Assembly: GCF_017876295.1 (NCBI RefSeq)
Contig: NZ_JAGINT010000002.1
Location: 4,447,421 to 4,511,420 of the forward strand
Direction: 5' to 3'
Origin: Kribbella aluminosa
GTDB lineage: Bacteria > Actinomycetota > Actinomycetes > Propionibacteriales > Kribbellaceae
Length of the DNA stretch: 64,000 nucleotides
Shown in pieces: positions 1 through 7,804 of this stretch. How positions within the stretch are numbered: the first letter of the stretch is position 1; the number at the start of each line of letters is the position of its first letter. The notes below the pieces were generated by a model. The model was not told the origin of the DNA. It made no database searches and saw nothing but the letters and a program-made list of their open reading frames with translations. A program made the position numbers and the translations under genes.

Positions 1-469
1 GCGGGATCCGGCGGAGCCGCTCGGCGGCCTCCGGGTCGTGCGCCGCGGCCCCGGCGAGCGCCACCTGCAGCATCGCCTCGGCCTCGGCGCGTTGCGACGG
101 GCTGAGACCCGGCCCGCCGAGGTAGCGGTCGAGCGCGTCGGTCGCACCGCGGGCCGCTTCCTGCCCGCGGGCGCGCGCGACCTCGGCGCCGAGGATCGCG
201 ACGGACTCGGCCAGCAGGCGGTCCTCGGTGACCCGGTCGGCGGCCCGGCGGGTGAGCTGGCCCTGCAGCGACCGCAGCACGTCCGCGTCCAGCAGATCGT
301 CGCGGGTACTCAACCGGACCCGGCCGTTCCGCAGCGGCACCGCCGACGGGTGCAGGATCCCCAGGGCACTTCCGACCGCCCAGCGGGCACGGACCCTCGC
401 GTCCGCGGCGGACAAAGTGGGTGTGGTCAGCCGAATCACCGCCTCCCCGTTCAGTGCCCCGGTGCTCAC
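1..469 (-). CDS. Partial hypothetical protein, C-terminus beyond window
   Basis: Reading leftwards from a GTG at 469 there are 156 open codons that run off the window start. An in-frame TGA three codons upstream (476-478) fixes the start at or very near 469. The visible part begins VSTGALNGEAVIRLTTP and is rich in Ala, Arg and Leu, probably mostly helical. It has no Cys, no signal peptide and no motif I recognise. Third codon positions are strongly G/C, which supports real coding over the overlapping plus-strand frames. It is transcribed divergently from the gene at 588 and shares a 118-bp intergenic region with it. Function unknown. Confidence 0.6.
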   Translation of the reverse strand, partial: MSTGALNGEAVIRLTTPTLSAADARVRARWAVGSALGILHPSAVPLRNGRVRLSTRDDLLDADVLRSLQGQLTRRAADRVTEDRLLAESVAILGAEVARARGQEAARGATDALDRYLGGPGLSPSQRAEAEAMLQVALAGAAAHDPEAAERLRRIP

Positions 470-535
470 CAGTTGTCACCGGGACGCTCTGGTTCCGGAA
501 TGTAGCAAAGAATCGGTTACTTGCCAGCAACACGG

Positions 536-547
536 AGCACACGTGCT
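536..547. promoter_or_regulatory. Short dyad AGCAC-N2-GTGCT in divergent intergenic region
   Basis: A 5+2+5 inverted repeat lies about 40 bases upstream of the ATG at 588, in an AT-richer stretch (aacaatttac follows). It may be an operator for one or both divergent genes. It is short enough to be chance. Confidence 0.25.
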
Positions 548-587
548 GTTAACAATTTACGCCGTCCGTTCACCTACCATCCGCAGC

Positions 588-1067
588 ATGACTGAGACGT
601 TCGGTGCGTCGGAGTGGACGGTCAGCGACGCACGCCAACTCGTCCACGAACTCCGGCGGATCGCGGAGGGTGACCGGGAGTACGACGCCATCGAACTGTT
701 CGTCGCCCTGTGCGAGTACCTGGACGAGCTGCACGGCACCGACACGGCCCGCGGCCGGTACGGGTTCGGCTCCTTCTACACAGGCGCACAGCTCGACCAG
801 CTCGCCGCCGCGGTCCAGGCCGTCCGCGGTCCGAGCACCGCCTGGGACCCGGCGTCGAACCGGATGGACCAGCCGGTGAACGCCGCCGTCACGCTGGCCG
901 ACGGCCGCGAGCTGGCCGGCTGGATGGAAGGACGTCCGGCATGGGAACGACAGGTCGGCCTCTGCCTTCGGGCGCTGTATGCCTATCTAGACCAGTTGTA
1001 CGGCGGTCCGGGACTGTTCAACCAGCTGCTCACGCCGCTCGAGCGGGAGCGGGTCGCGGCGCGGTAA
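588..1067 (+). CDS. Hypothetical protein (159 aa)
   Basis: ATG at 588 opens a 159-residue frame beginning MTETFGASEWTVSDARQ. The longer open frame upstream is unconvincing because it overlaps the divergent gene. The sequence is acidic and helical with repeated YLDxL motifs (ALCEYLDELHG near residue 45, LYAYLDQLYG near residue 135), which may mark a duplicated helical unit. There are no membrane segments or catalytic motifs I recognise. It ends 62 bases before the first Tad-locus gene, so it could be transcribed with it, but nothing in the protein points to pilus function. Confidence 0.6.
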   Translation: MTETFGASEWTVSDARQLVHELRRIAEGDREYDAIELFVALCEYLDELHGTDTARGRYGFGSFYTGAQLDQLAAAVQAVRGPSTAWDPASNRMDQPVNAAVTLADGRELAGWMEGRPAWERQVGLCLRALYAYLDQLYGGPGLFNQLLTPLERERVAAR

Positions 1068-1129
1068 CAGGGTGGAAGAAGGCCCGGCCGCTGGCGCGAT
1101 TGGTACCTCCCTGCCATTACGGTAGGCGC

Positions 1130-1867
1130 GTGAGTCTCTCGTCCTCCACGCGCACTTCTTCCCAAGGGTCCCGGGCCACGGGCCGACCGGCGGGTGGCGG
1201 CTCGACCCGCCTCCCGAGCGGCCGGGAACGACGTCCGGCGCTGGCCGCGCTCGCGGTCATCCTGATCCTGCTCGGCGCCGCCGGATCCGCGCTGATCGCG
1301 CTGAACAGCGGCAACCGGTCCGACTTCGTCGCGATCTCCGCCGGCGCGCTGCCGCCCGGCCACCGGATCGAGCCCAAGGACTTCTCCCGCGGCGACCTGG
1401 CCGGCGCCACCGGCGGGCTGGTCCCGTGGTCCGAGGCCGGCAAGTACGTCGGCCGGTACACCACCAGCTGGCTGTACAAGGACCAGTTCGTCACGCCGGA
1501 GAACTTCACCAAGGACGGCCAGCAGCCGATCCCGCAGAACGGTGCCCTTGTCGGTGTCAGCCTGGACGCCGGCCACGCGCCGTCCGACGGGCTGAGCGTC
1601 GGCGACATCGTGCAGGTCGTCCGGGTCCCGGGTGGCAACGACGGCGGCGGCAACTCGACGCTGCTGGTCGGCGCGGCCATGGTGACCTCGAGCGCCGGCG
1701 CGATCACCGACAGCAAGACAAGTGCGAACAGCTCGCTCAACGTGACGATCCTGGTCCCGCAGTCGAAGGTCAACCTGGTCGCTGCTGCCGCCGCGGCGAA
1801 GACGTTGTCGGTCGCGAAACTGGCGCCCGGTACCAAGACCGACGTGGCGAGCGGCGGGTCGAACTGA
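1130..1867 (+). CDS. SAF-domain membrane protein, CpaB/RcpC-like (Tad pilus)
   Basis: GTG at 1130 gives 245 residues. After a basic, low-complexity N-terminus, one hydrophobic segment (about residues 35-55, ALAALAVILILLGAAGSALIAL) anchors the protein, and the rest is predicted extracytoplasmic. An SAF domain follows (about residues 65-125; AGALPPGHRIEPKDFSRGDLA is typical). In Tad systems CpaB/RcpC proteins with this domain help build the pilus channel across the envelope; actinobacteria lack an outer membrane, so here the role is inferred from the neighbours. The stop shares one base with the ATG of the TadZ-like gene (TGATG), so the two are translationally coupled. Confidence 0.75.
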   Translation: MSLSSSTRTSSQGSRATGRPAGGGSTRLPSGRERRPALAALAVILILLGAAGSALIALNSGNRSDFVAISAGALPPGHRIEPKDFSRGDLAGATGGLVPWSEAGKYVGRYTTSWLYKDQFVTPENFTKDGQQPIPQNGALVGVSLDAGHAPSDGLSVGDIVQVVRVPGGNDGGGNSTLLVGAAMVTSSAGAITDSKTSANSSLNVTILVPQSKVNLVAAAAAAKTLSVAKLAPGTKTDVASGGSN

Positions 1868-2670
1868 TGGCACTGGTGGCGCTGGCGAGCGCGAAGGGCT
1901 CTCCGGGCGTGACCACGGCGAGCCTGGTCCTCGGCGCCCTCTGGCCGCGGCAGGTGCTGCTGGCCGAGTGCGACCCGGCCGGCAGCGACGTCGCGATCCG
2001 GATGACCGGCCCGGCCGGTGCGGCGCTCGACTCCGACCGCGGTCTGGTCAGCCTGGCCGCCGCGAGCCGGAAGGGCCTGGGCGACGAGGTGATCCTGGCC
2101 CACAGCCAGCAGCTGGACGGCGGACTCGACGTGCTGCTCGGTGTGCGGTCGCCCGAGCAGGTTGGCGGTATGGGCGGGCTGTGGCACCCGCTCGGCATCT
2201 CGTTCAACCAGATGCAGCAGAGCGACGTACTCGCGGATTGCGGGCGGATCGGCGCCTCGTCGCCGCAGCTCCCGGTGATCCAGGCCGCGCGTCTGGTCGT
2301 GATGGTGTGTACGGCGACCGGCTCGTCCGTGGCGCACCTGCGCGAACGGCTGTCCACGCTCGTGCATCACGTGGACGCCCAGCTCGGTGTCGTGGTGGTT
2401 GCCGACCCGAAGCAGCGGGACGGTGTGAAGCAGGTGTGGTCCGTGCTGGACGCCATGTCGCTGCCGGTGCGGCACCGCTGGCACCTGGCGTACGACCCGG
2501 CCGGGGCGGCGTTCTTCGACGGCCGCGGCCACGGACGGCTCGACAAGACCCAGCTGATCCGGTCGGCGAGCGTGATCGCCGCGGAGATGGCGTCGCTGGT
2601 CGCCGCCCCGCCGCCGCAGGACTTCGACATGGCGAACGCGGCGTTCCCGCCAGGGGACTACCGACCGTGA
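1867..2670 (+). CDS. TadZ/CpaE-like MinD-family ATPase
   Basis: 267 residues starting MALVALASAKGSPGVTTA. The N-terminus carries a deviant Walker A of the MinD/ParA type (KGSPGVTT, residues 10-17) directly after the first strand, as in chromosome-partition and pilus-localising ATPases. ECDPAGSD follows at about residue 35 (normally DxDP), then a switch-like LADCGRIG near residue 123. TadZ/CpaE proteins place the Tad machine at a cell pole or site. Here KGG is KGS and the Asp of the DxDP motif is replaced by Cys, so ATP hydrolysis may be weak. It is coupled upstream to the SAF gene and downstream to a mini-ORF (GTGA overlap at 2667-2670). Confidence 0.7.
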   Translation: MALVALASAKGSPGVTTASLVLGALWPRQVLLAECDPAGSDVAIRMTGPAGAALDSDRGLVSLAAASRKGLGDEVILAHSQQLDGGLDVLLGVRSPEQVGGMGGLWHPLGISFNQMQQSDVLADCGRIGASSPQLPVIQAARLVVMVCTATGSSVAHLRERLSTLVHHVDAQLGVVVVADPKQRDGVKQVWSVLDAMSLPVRHRWHLAYDPAGAAFFDGRGHGRLDKTQLIRSASVIAAEMASLVAAPPPQDFDMANAAFPPGDYRP

Positions 2671-2741
2671 GCGAGCGAAGCGAGGTCACCATCAAATACA
2701 GCGCCACCCTCCGCTCATCGGCGTCCGGAGGACGTCGATGA
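2667..2741 (+). CDS. SERSE-type coupling mini-ORF, copy 1 (24 aa)
   Basis: GTG AGC GAG CGA AGC GAG opens a 24-codon frame (VSERSEVTIKYSATL... ending GGRR) that exactly fills the gap between the TadZ-like gene and cpaF. Its GTG overlaps the upstream TGA (GTGA) and its own TGA overlaps the cpaF ATG (ATGA, 2738-2741). Its last codons contain GGAGGAC, a Shine-Dalgarno placed for cpaF. Two other mini-ORFs in this window (16555-16638 and 36613-36693) have the same start, size and overlap pattern. Probably a translational coupler; whether the peptide has a function is unknown. Confidence 0.55.
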   Translation: MSERSEVTIKYSATLRSSASGGRR

Positions 2742-4048
2742 GCGCAGACCAGGAGCTGGTTCGGCGCTTGCGGGTCCAGGTCGCCGAGCGGCTGAACGAG
2801 CAGCGCCGCCGCGACCAGGTGAACGGCGTACCGCCGATGAGCGCGGAGGACGAGCGGGAGTACGCGCGGTCGCTGATCGTGCAGGTGCTCGAGGACCACG
2901 CGCGGTACGAGCTGGCCGAGGGGCGGACGCCGCCGACGCCGGACGACGACGCGCAGATCGCCGGCGCGATCCACTCCGCGCTGTTCGGGGTCGGCCGGCT
3001 GCAGCCGCTGATCGACGACCCCGACGTCGAGAACATCGACATCAACGGCTGCGACCAGGTCTTCGTGCAGTACGGCGACGGCCGCGAGGAGACGCCCGGC
3101 CCGGTGGCCGAGAGCGACGAGGAACTGATCGAGCTGATTCAGGTACTGGCCGCGCACGCCGGCCTGACCAGCCGTCCGTTCGACTCCGCGAACCCGCAGC
3201 TGGACCTGCGGCTGCCGGACGGCTCCCGGCTGTCGGCCGTGATGGGCGTGACGTCGCGGCCCGCGGTGTCGATCCGCCGGGCCCGGCTCGGCCGGGTGTT
3301 CCTCAAGGACCTGGTTGCCAACGGCACCATGACCGACGACGTCGGCTCGTTCCTCCGGGCGGCGGTCGCGGCCCGGAAGAACATCATGATCGCCGGCGCG
3401 ACGAACTCCGGGAAGACCACGATGCTGCGGGCGCTGGCCAACGAGATCCAGCCGCACGAGCGGCTGGTCACCGTCGAGCGCTCGCTCGAGCTCGGGCTCG
3501 GGGAGTTCAAGGACCTGCACCCGAACGTGGTCGCGTTCGAGGAACGGCTGCCGAACTCCGAAGGCGTCGGCGAGGTGACGATGGCCGATCTGGTCCGGCG
3601 ATCGCTGCGCATGAACCCGAGTCGCGTCATCGTCGGTGAGGTGCTCGGCGACGAGATCGTCACGATGCTGAACGCGATGAGCCAGGGGAACGACGGCTCG
3701 CTGTCGACGATCCACTCGAACAGCTCGATGGAGGTGTTCAACCGGATCAGCACGTACGCCATCCAGGCGAGCGAGCGGCTGCCGATGGACGCCACCCAGA
3801 TGCTGATCTCCGGAGCGCTCGACTTCGTGGTGTTCGTCCGCCGGCACAACGACTACCAGCGCGGCGGCGGCGTCAGCCGGTACATCGAGAGCATCCGCGA
3901 GGTGACCGGCTGGGACGGGCGGGTGCTGTCCGGCGAGGTGTTCGCGCCGGGACCGGACGGCCGGGCCGCGGCGCACGCGCCGATCGCGTGCATGAACGAG
4001 CTCGAGCACTTCGGGTACCAGCCGCTCGTGCACGGAACCTGGGCGTGA
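2738..4048 (+). CDS. cpaF: CpaF/TadA-family secretion ATPase
   Basis: 436 residues, the usual length. CpaF/TadA is the hexameric cytoplasmic ATPase that powers assembly of Flp pili. An N-terminal helical domain with LQPLIDDPDVENIDING (about residue 88-103) is followed by the RecA-like core: Walker A GATNSGKTT at about 220, a VERSLELGL region, Walker B RVIVGEVLGDE at about 295, and a Gly-rich MSQGNDGSLSTIHSNS His-box near 320. ATG at 2738 is chosen because GGAGGAC sits 6 bases upstream inside the mini-ORF. TadB follows after 4 bases. Confidence 0.93.
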   Translation: MSADQELVRRLRVQVAERLNEQRRRDQVNGVPPMSAEDEREYARSLIVQVLEDHARYELAEGRTPPTPDDDAQIAGAIHSALFGVGRLQPLIDDPDVENIDINGCDQVFVQYGDGREETPGPVAESDEELIELIQVLAAHAGLTSRPFDSANPQLDLRLPDGSRLSAVMGVTSRPAVSIRRARLGRVFLKDLVANGTMTDDVGSFLRAAVAARKNIMIAGATNSGKTTMLRALANEIQPHERLVTVERSLELGLGEFKDLHPNVVAFEERLPNSEGVGEVTMADLVRRSLRMNPSRVIVGEVLGDEIVTMLNAMSQGNDGSLSTIHSNSSMEVFNRISTYAIQASERLPMDATQMLISGALDFVVFVRRHNDYQRGGGVSRYIESIREVTGWDGRVLSGEVFAPGPDGRAAAHAPIACMNELEHFGYQPLVHGTWA

Positions 4049-4052
4049 TGCG

Positions 4053-4958
4053 ATGACCAACGAGACCTTGGCGGCGCTGGTCTGCGGCGCGGTGGTGGGC
4101 GGCGCCGTACTGCTGCTGATCGTCGCGATCCGCGGTACCGAGCCGAAGGACGAGACGCCCTCGCTGTTCCGGAACCGGAGCGCCGAGAACCGCAAGAACA
4201 TGATCCGGCTGGGCGCCGGTGTCGCGACCGGCCTGCTGGTGCTGGTGGTGACCCGCTGGCTGGTGCTCGCGGTCGCCCTGGGCCTGCTGGCCGGGATGGC
4301 GGACCGGTTCTTCGGCGGCAGCGGCGAGGAGCGCCGGGCGATCGACCGGCTGGAGGCGCTGGCCACCTGGACCGAGGCGCTCCGCGACACCATCGCCGGT
4401 GCGGTCGGCCTGGAGCAGGCCATCCCGGCCACCGCGGTGAACGCCGCCCCCGCGATCAAGCCCGGCCTGAACCTGCTGGTCGACCGGCTGCGGATCCGGG
4501 AACCGTTGCCGTCAGCACTGATGCGGTTCGCCGACGACCTCGACGACCCGTCCGCGGACCTGATCGTCGCGGCCCTGGTACTGAACGCCCGGCTCCGCGG
4601 ACCCGGCCTGCGGGAGGTGCTCAGCGCGCTGGCGGACTCGGCCCGCGAGGAGCTCGACGTCCGCCGGAAGGTCGCGGCCGAACGCCGGTCCACCCGGCGC
4701 AGCGTGCAGGTGGTGGTCGCGATCACGCTGATCATGGCGGCCGGCCTGGTGCTGTTCAACCCGACGTACATGGCGCCGTACACGAGCTTCATCGGGCAGG
4801 TCGTGCTGGCCGTGGTGATCGGCCTGTACGCGCTCGGCCTGATCTGGCTGCGGCGGCTGGCGAAGATCGAGGTACCGGAGCGGTTCCTGATCGGCGTCTC
4901 CAAGGACCACGGATATCACCGCCCGGGTGACGAGCGGATGGAGGTGGTGAACGGATGA
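4053..4958 (+). CDS. tadB: TadB-like pilus platform protein
   Basis: 301 residues with an N-terminal membrane segment (about 5-26), a second pair near 55-85, a cytoplasmic GspF-like helical domain (EALATWTEALRDTIAGAVGLEQAI, about 105-125; LNARLRGPGLREVLSALADSAREELDVRRKVAAE, about 175-210) and two C-terminal membrane segments (about 220-275). This is the T2SF/GspF architecture of TadB, which with TadC forms the inner-membrane platform on which CpaF acts. It sits 4 bases after cpaF and overlaps tadC by ATGA. Confidence 0.88.
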   Translation: MTNETLAALVCGAVVGGAVLLLIVAIRGTEPKDETPSLFRNRSAENRKNMIRLGAGVATGLLVLVVTRWLVLAVALGLLAGMADRFFGGSGEERRAIDRLEALATWTEALRDTIAGAVGLEQAIPATAVNAAPAIKPGLNLLVDRLRIREPLPSALMRFADDLDDPSADLIVAALVLNARLRGPGLREVLSALADSAREELDVRRKVAAERRSTRRSVQVVVAITLIMAAGLVLFNPTYMAPYTSFIGQVVLAVVIGLYALGLIWLRRLAKIEVPERFLIGVSKDHGYHRPGDERMEVVNG

Positions 4959-5875
4959 CGTGGGCCTTCATCACCGGCGCGATCGCCGGGCTCGGCGTGT
5001 ACGTGCTGGTGCGGATGTTCATCAGGCCACGGGCCAACGTGCTGTCCACGATCGCCCGGATCGACGCCGGCCGCGGCGGCTTCGCCGGCGGGGCCACCAC
5101 GAGTGCGGCCGGCGAGCGGGTGCTCGGCGGCGTCGACCGGGCCCGGGAGACGCTCGGCCGCCGGCTGGAGGCCGAGGCGAACGCCCGCGGCTGGGCGTTC
5201 GGCAAGCTCCGCCGGGACCTCGCGGTGATGAACCAGCCGTTCGCCGCGATGCTCGCCACCAAGGTGTTCTTCGCGCTCGGCGCGATGGTCTTCATCCCGA
5301 TCGTGCTGTTCCTGTTCTCCGCGATCGGCCTGACCGCTCCCAGCGCGACACCGGCGATCGTGACGCTCGCCTTCATGGGCGTGGCGTTCTTCCTGCCGGA
5401 CCTGGCCCTGCGCCAGGAGGCGGAGAAGCGGCGGCGGGACTTCCGGCACGTGGTCGGCAGCTTCCTGGACCTGGTCGCGATGAACCTGGCCGGCGGCCGC
5501 GGCCTGCCGGAGGCGCTGATGACCGCATCCACGATCGGTGAGCACTGGGCGATGGCCCGGATCCGGCAGGCGCTGGCGAACGCGCGGCTGATCGGCATCA
5601 CGCCGTGGGACGCGATGGCCCGGCTCGGCGAGGACCTGGGCGTCGAGGAACTGCGGGACCTGGCGTCGGCGCTCGCACTGGCCGGCGACGAGGGCGCGAA
5701 GATCCGGTCGTCGCTGCTCGCCCGGGCGGCGTCGCTGCGCCGCAAGGAGCTGGCCGACGTCGAAGGCAAGGCCGGCGAACGGTCCCAGTCGATGCTGGTC
5801 GCGCAGCTGGTGATGATCGCGGCCTTCTTCCTGTTCCTGGCCTTCCCGGCAGGCGTGGCGATCCTAGGCAGTTGA
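4955..5875 (+). CDS. tadC: TadC-like pilus platform protein
   Basis: 306 residues. One membrane segment at the N-terminus (about 5-22), two near 105-150, and a last one at about 280-303. The central cytoplasmic part contains the GspF-type signature (DLVAMNLAGGRGLPEALMTAS near 170-190; ELRDLASALALAGDEGAKIRSSL near 230-255; KAGERSQSMLV near 270). It starts at the ATG of the ATGA overlap with tadB, so the two are made in equal amounts. It is the second platform subunit of the Tad machine. A hairpin follows six bases after its stop. Confidence 0.87.
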   Translation: MTWAFITGAIAGLGVYVLVRMFIRPRANVLSTIARIDAGRGGFAGGATTSAAGERVLGGVDRARETLGRRLEAEANARGWAFGKLRRDLAVMNQPFAAMLATKVFFALGAMVFIPIVLFLFSAIGLTAPSATPAIVTLAFMGVAFFLPDLALRQEAEKRRRDFRHVVGSFLDLVAMNLAGGRGLPEALMTASTIGEHWAMARIRQALANARLIGITPWDAMARLGEDLGVEELRDLASALALAGDEGAKIRSSLLARAASLRRKELADVEGKAGERSQSMLVAQLVMIAAFFLFLAFPAGVAILGS

Positions 5876-5880
5876 CATAC

Positions 5881-5900
5881 TGGGGCCGGTTTCGGCCCCA
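5881..5900 (+). promoter_or_regulatory. Intra-operon hairpin between tadC and the pilin genes
   Basis: Perfect 8-bp stem TGGGGCCG / CGGCCCCA with a 4-base loop GTTT, six bases after the tadC stop and before the pilin genes. There is no T tract, so it is unlikely to be a strong terminator. A partial terminator or an mRNA-stability element that sets pilin levels apart from machine levels is the likeliest role (inference). Confidence 0.5.
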
Positions 5901-5919
5901 CGAATCGGAAGGCATGCGG

Positions 5920-6138
5920 ATGACCTCGGAGTTGATGTTCTGGCGGGCGATGGCCGGCTACGCGGTGGCGCGAGCCCAGGCGCAGCGCGCCCGTCAGCGC
6001 GCCGGACAGACCGAGCTTGGCGCCTCCGCACTGGAGTGGGCGATCATCTCGGCGATCCTGGTCGCGGCCGCGCTGGCGATCGGCGTGGTCGTGAAGCGCG
6101 TGATCAGCAAGCGCACGTCCGAGATCGACCAGGGCTGA
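5920..6138 (+). CDS. Flp-type (type IVb) pilin-like peptide
   Basis: 72 residues. ATG at 5920 is preferred over 5914 because GGAAGG ends 7 bases upstream of it. A basic N-terminal half precedes LGASALEWAIISAILVAAAL (about residues 34-53). Cleavage after Gly would put Glu at mature position 5, followed by an aromatic residue, then a roughly 20-residue hydrophobic helix and a short basic tail (VVKRVISKR). This fits a Flp prepilin (G|xxxxE[Y/W]), with Trp in place of the usual Tyr. The leader before the Gly is unusually long (about 35 residues). It is the best candidate for the major pilin of this locus. Confidence 0.65.
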   Translation: MTSELMFWRAMAGYAVARAQAQRARQRAGQTELGASALEWAIISAILVAAALAIGVVVKRVISKRTSEIDQG

Positions 6139-6149
6139 CGGCCACACCG

Positions 6150-6578
6150 ATGCGGCTGGGGCGCGGCAGGCGGCGGAAACGGTCCGAGCGGGGAGTCAGC
6201 ACGCTGGAGCTGGCCATCCTCGCGCCGGCCATCCTCGCGCTGATCTTCATCTCGATCCAGACCGCCCTCTGGCTGTACGGACGGTCCGTCGCGCTGAACG
6301 CCGCACAGGAAGGCGTGTCCCGCCTGCGGCTCGTGCAGCCGACGGTCTACACCGACGCGGTGGGGGAGAAGGTGCGTTCGGACATCCAGTCCTACGCCCA
6401 GCAGCTGGGCGGTACGACGTTGCAGAACACCGCCGTGCCGTTCCCGTCGTACAACAGCCCGCAGGGCATGGTCTCGTTCACCGTCACCGGTGACACCGTC
6501 TCGCTGGTGCCCGGCCTGAAGCTGACGGTGAGCCGGACCGCCACCGGCCCGATCGAGCAGTTCCAAGCCGACAAGTGA
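6150..6578 (+). CDS. TadE-like pseudopilin
   Basis: 142 residues from the ATG at 6150. A basic start (RLGRGRRRKRSERG) is followed by GVSTLELAILAPAILALIFISIQ (about residues 14-36), the TadE motif: a Gly, then Glu five residues later, then a hydrophobic helix. The remainder is a secreted domain ending in LKLTVSRTATG. TadE/TadF pseudopilins are processed by the prepilin peptidase and help pilus assembly; no peptidase (TadV/CpaA) gene is visible in the window. It lies 11 bases after the Flp-like gene. Confidence 0.78.
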   Translation: MRLGRGRRRKRSERGVSTLELAILAPAILALIFISIQTALWLYGRSVALNAAQEGVSRLRLVQPTVYTDAVGEKVRSDIQSYAQQLGGTTLQNTAVPFPSYNSPQGMVSFTVTGDTVSLVPGLKLTVSRTATGPIEQFQADK

Positions 6579-6589
6579 GGATTCCCACG

Positions 6590-7021
6590 ATGCAGCTTCG
6601 GCGGCGCCGTGAGCGCGGCACGATGGCGCTGGAGATGGTGATCCTCGCGCCGGTGCTGCTGGCGCTGTTCATGTTCCTGCTCGCCTGCGGCCGGTACTTC
6701 CAGACCTCCTCACTGCTGGAGGGTGCAGCCCGCGACGGTGCTCGCGGCGCCAGCCAGTCGCGGTCGGTCCAGGAGGCGCAGGGCCGGGTCGACCAGGCCG
6801 TCAGCGACGCGCTGGGCCAAGCGGTGAAGTCCTGCAAGGAGACCGCGAGCGGCTCGATCACCACCGGGTTCGTTGCCGGGTCGCCGTTGTCCGTCGAGGT
6901 CACGTGCACGATCAACTACCGCGACCTGGGCCTGCTCGGGCTCGGTGGCGACACCAAGATCACCAAGCGCTTCACGTCGTCGCTCGACCCGTACCGGGGG
7001 GTGCGCGGTGCCGGCTCCTGA
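6590..7021 (+). CDS. Second TadE-like pseudopilin
   Basis: 143 residues. ATG at 6590 is chosen because the GTGAGGA at 6575-6581 serves as its Shine-Dalgarno; the alternative GTG at 6575 would overlap the previous stop. RERGTMALEMVILAPVLLALFMFLLACGRYFQ (about residues 6-37) is the TadE class III signal-like helix with the conserved Glu. The rest is a small extracytoplasmic domain with two Cys (about residues 84 and 110) that could form a disulphide. Its 3' end overlaps the start of the next gene. Confidence 0.75.
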   Translation: MQLRRRRERGTMALEMVILAPVLLALFMFLLACGRYFQTSSLLEGAARDGARGASQSRSVQEAQGRVDQAVSDALGQAVKSCKETASGSITTGFVAGSPLSVEVTCTINYRDLGLLGLGGDTKITKRFTSSLDPYRGVRGAGS

Positions 7022-7784
7022 CCACCTGAGGTCGCGGCTCGTCGAGTTCCTGCGGATCGACGCACCGCGGCCGCACCGGCGGTTCGCGCGCGGCGCACTG
7101 AGCCCCGCCGTGGCGATCCTCGCGGTGATGATCTTCACGCTGGCCGGCCTGGTGATCGACGGCGGCCGGCAACTCGGCGCCCGGTCCCGCGCGGTCGGCT
7201 ACGCGCAGGAGGCCGCCCGGGTCGGCGCCGCCGCCATCCAGCTGAACTCGGCCGAGGCGAAGATCGACACCGCCAAGGCCGCCACCGCGATCGCCGGGTT
7301 CTGCGGCCAGGTGCAGTCCAACGATCCGGCCGTGACCTCCTGCGGCCCGACCACGCTGACCGACAAGGAGGTCGACATCCAGGTCGACATCCAGAACCGG
7401 ACGACCTTCCTCGGCCTGATCGGCAAACAGTCCCTGAAGGCGGTCGGCACCGGCCAGGCGCACGCCGAACAGGGCGTCAACAAGGCCGACGACAGCCCGA
7501 CCATCCCGTCGATCGTGGTGAACACGAGCCCCGACGGCCCGGGCAACATCCCGATCACCACCGCGGTCCCGCCGACCATCGACCTGCCGTGCCCGACCTG
7601 GACCGTCGGCTCCCCACGCCCGACCTGGACGCTGACCCCGTTCCCGTTCCCGGCCACCTGCTCTCCGAACGTGACCCCGACGCCGACGCCGGGTCCGTCC
7701 GGGACACCGACCACGACGCCGACCACCCCGCCCAAGTCCGTGCCTACCGGCCGCCCCAAGCCCTCTAAGACGCCTCGGCGCTAG
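7008..7784 (+). CDS. TadG-like pilus-assembly protein with Pro/Thr-rich tail
   Basis: 258 residues from the GTG at 7008, inside the end of the preceding gene; no clear ribosome site, so it is probably coupled. RGALSPAVAILAVMIFTLAGLVIDGGRQLGARSRAVGYAQEAARVGA (about residues 26-72) matches the N-terminal hydrophobic segment and GG-xx-Ala-rich helix of the Tad/TadG domain. The C-terminal 90 residues are Pro/Thr-rich (repeats such as TPTPTPGP) and end in a basic cluster KPSKTPRR, as in wall-spanning linkers. It is probably displayed outside the membrane with the pilus. Confidence 0.72.
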   Translation: MPAPDHLRSRLVEFLRIDAPRPHRRFARGALSPAVAILAVMIFTLAGLVIDGGRQLGARSRAVGYAQEAARVGAAAIQLNSAEAKIDTAKAATAIAGFCGQVQSNDPAVTSCGPTTLTDKEVDIQVDIQNRTTFLGLIGKQSLKAVGTGQAHAEQGVNKADDSPTIPSIVVNTSPDGPGNIPITTAVPPTIDLPCPTWTVGSPRPTWTLTPFPFPATCSPNVTPTPTPGPSGTPTTTPTTPPKSVPTGRPKPSKTPRR

Positions 7785-7804
7785 ACAACGGAGGATCGTT
7801 CTTC

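Noticed and set aside
2204..4903. 899-codon minus-strand open frame across TadZ-like, cpaF and tadB
   Set aside because: It is antisense to three well-recognised genes, has a composition of Arg/Ser/Pro typical of reverse-frame shadows in high-GC DNA and no recognisable domain.
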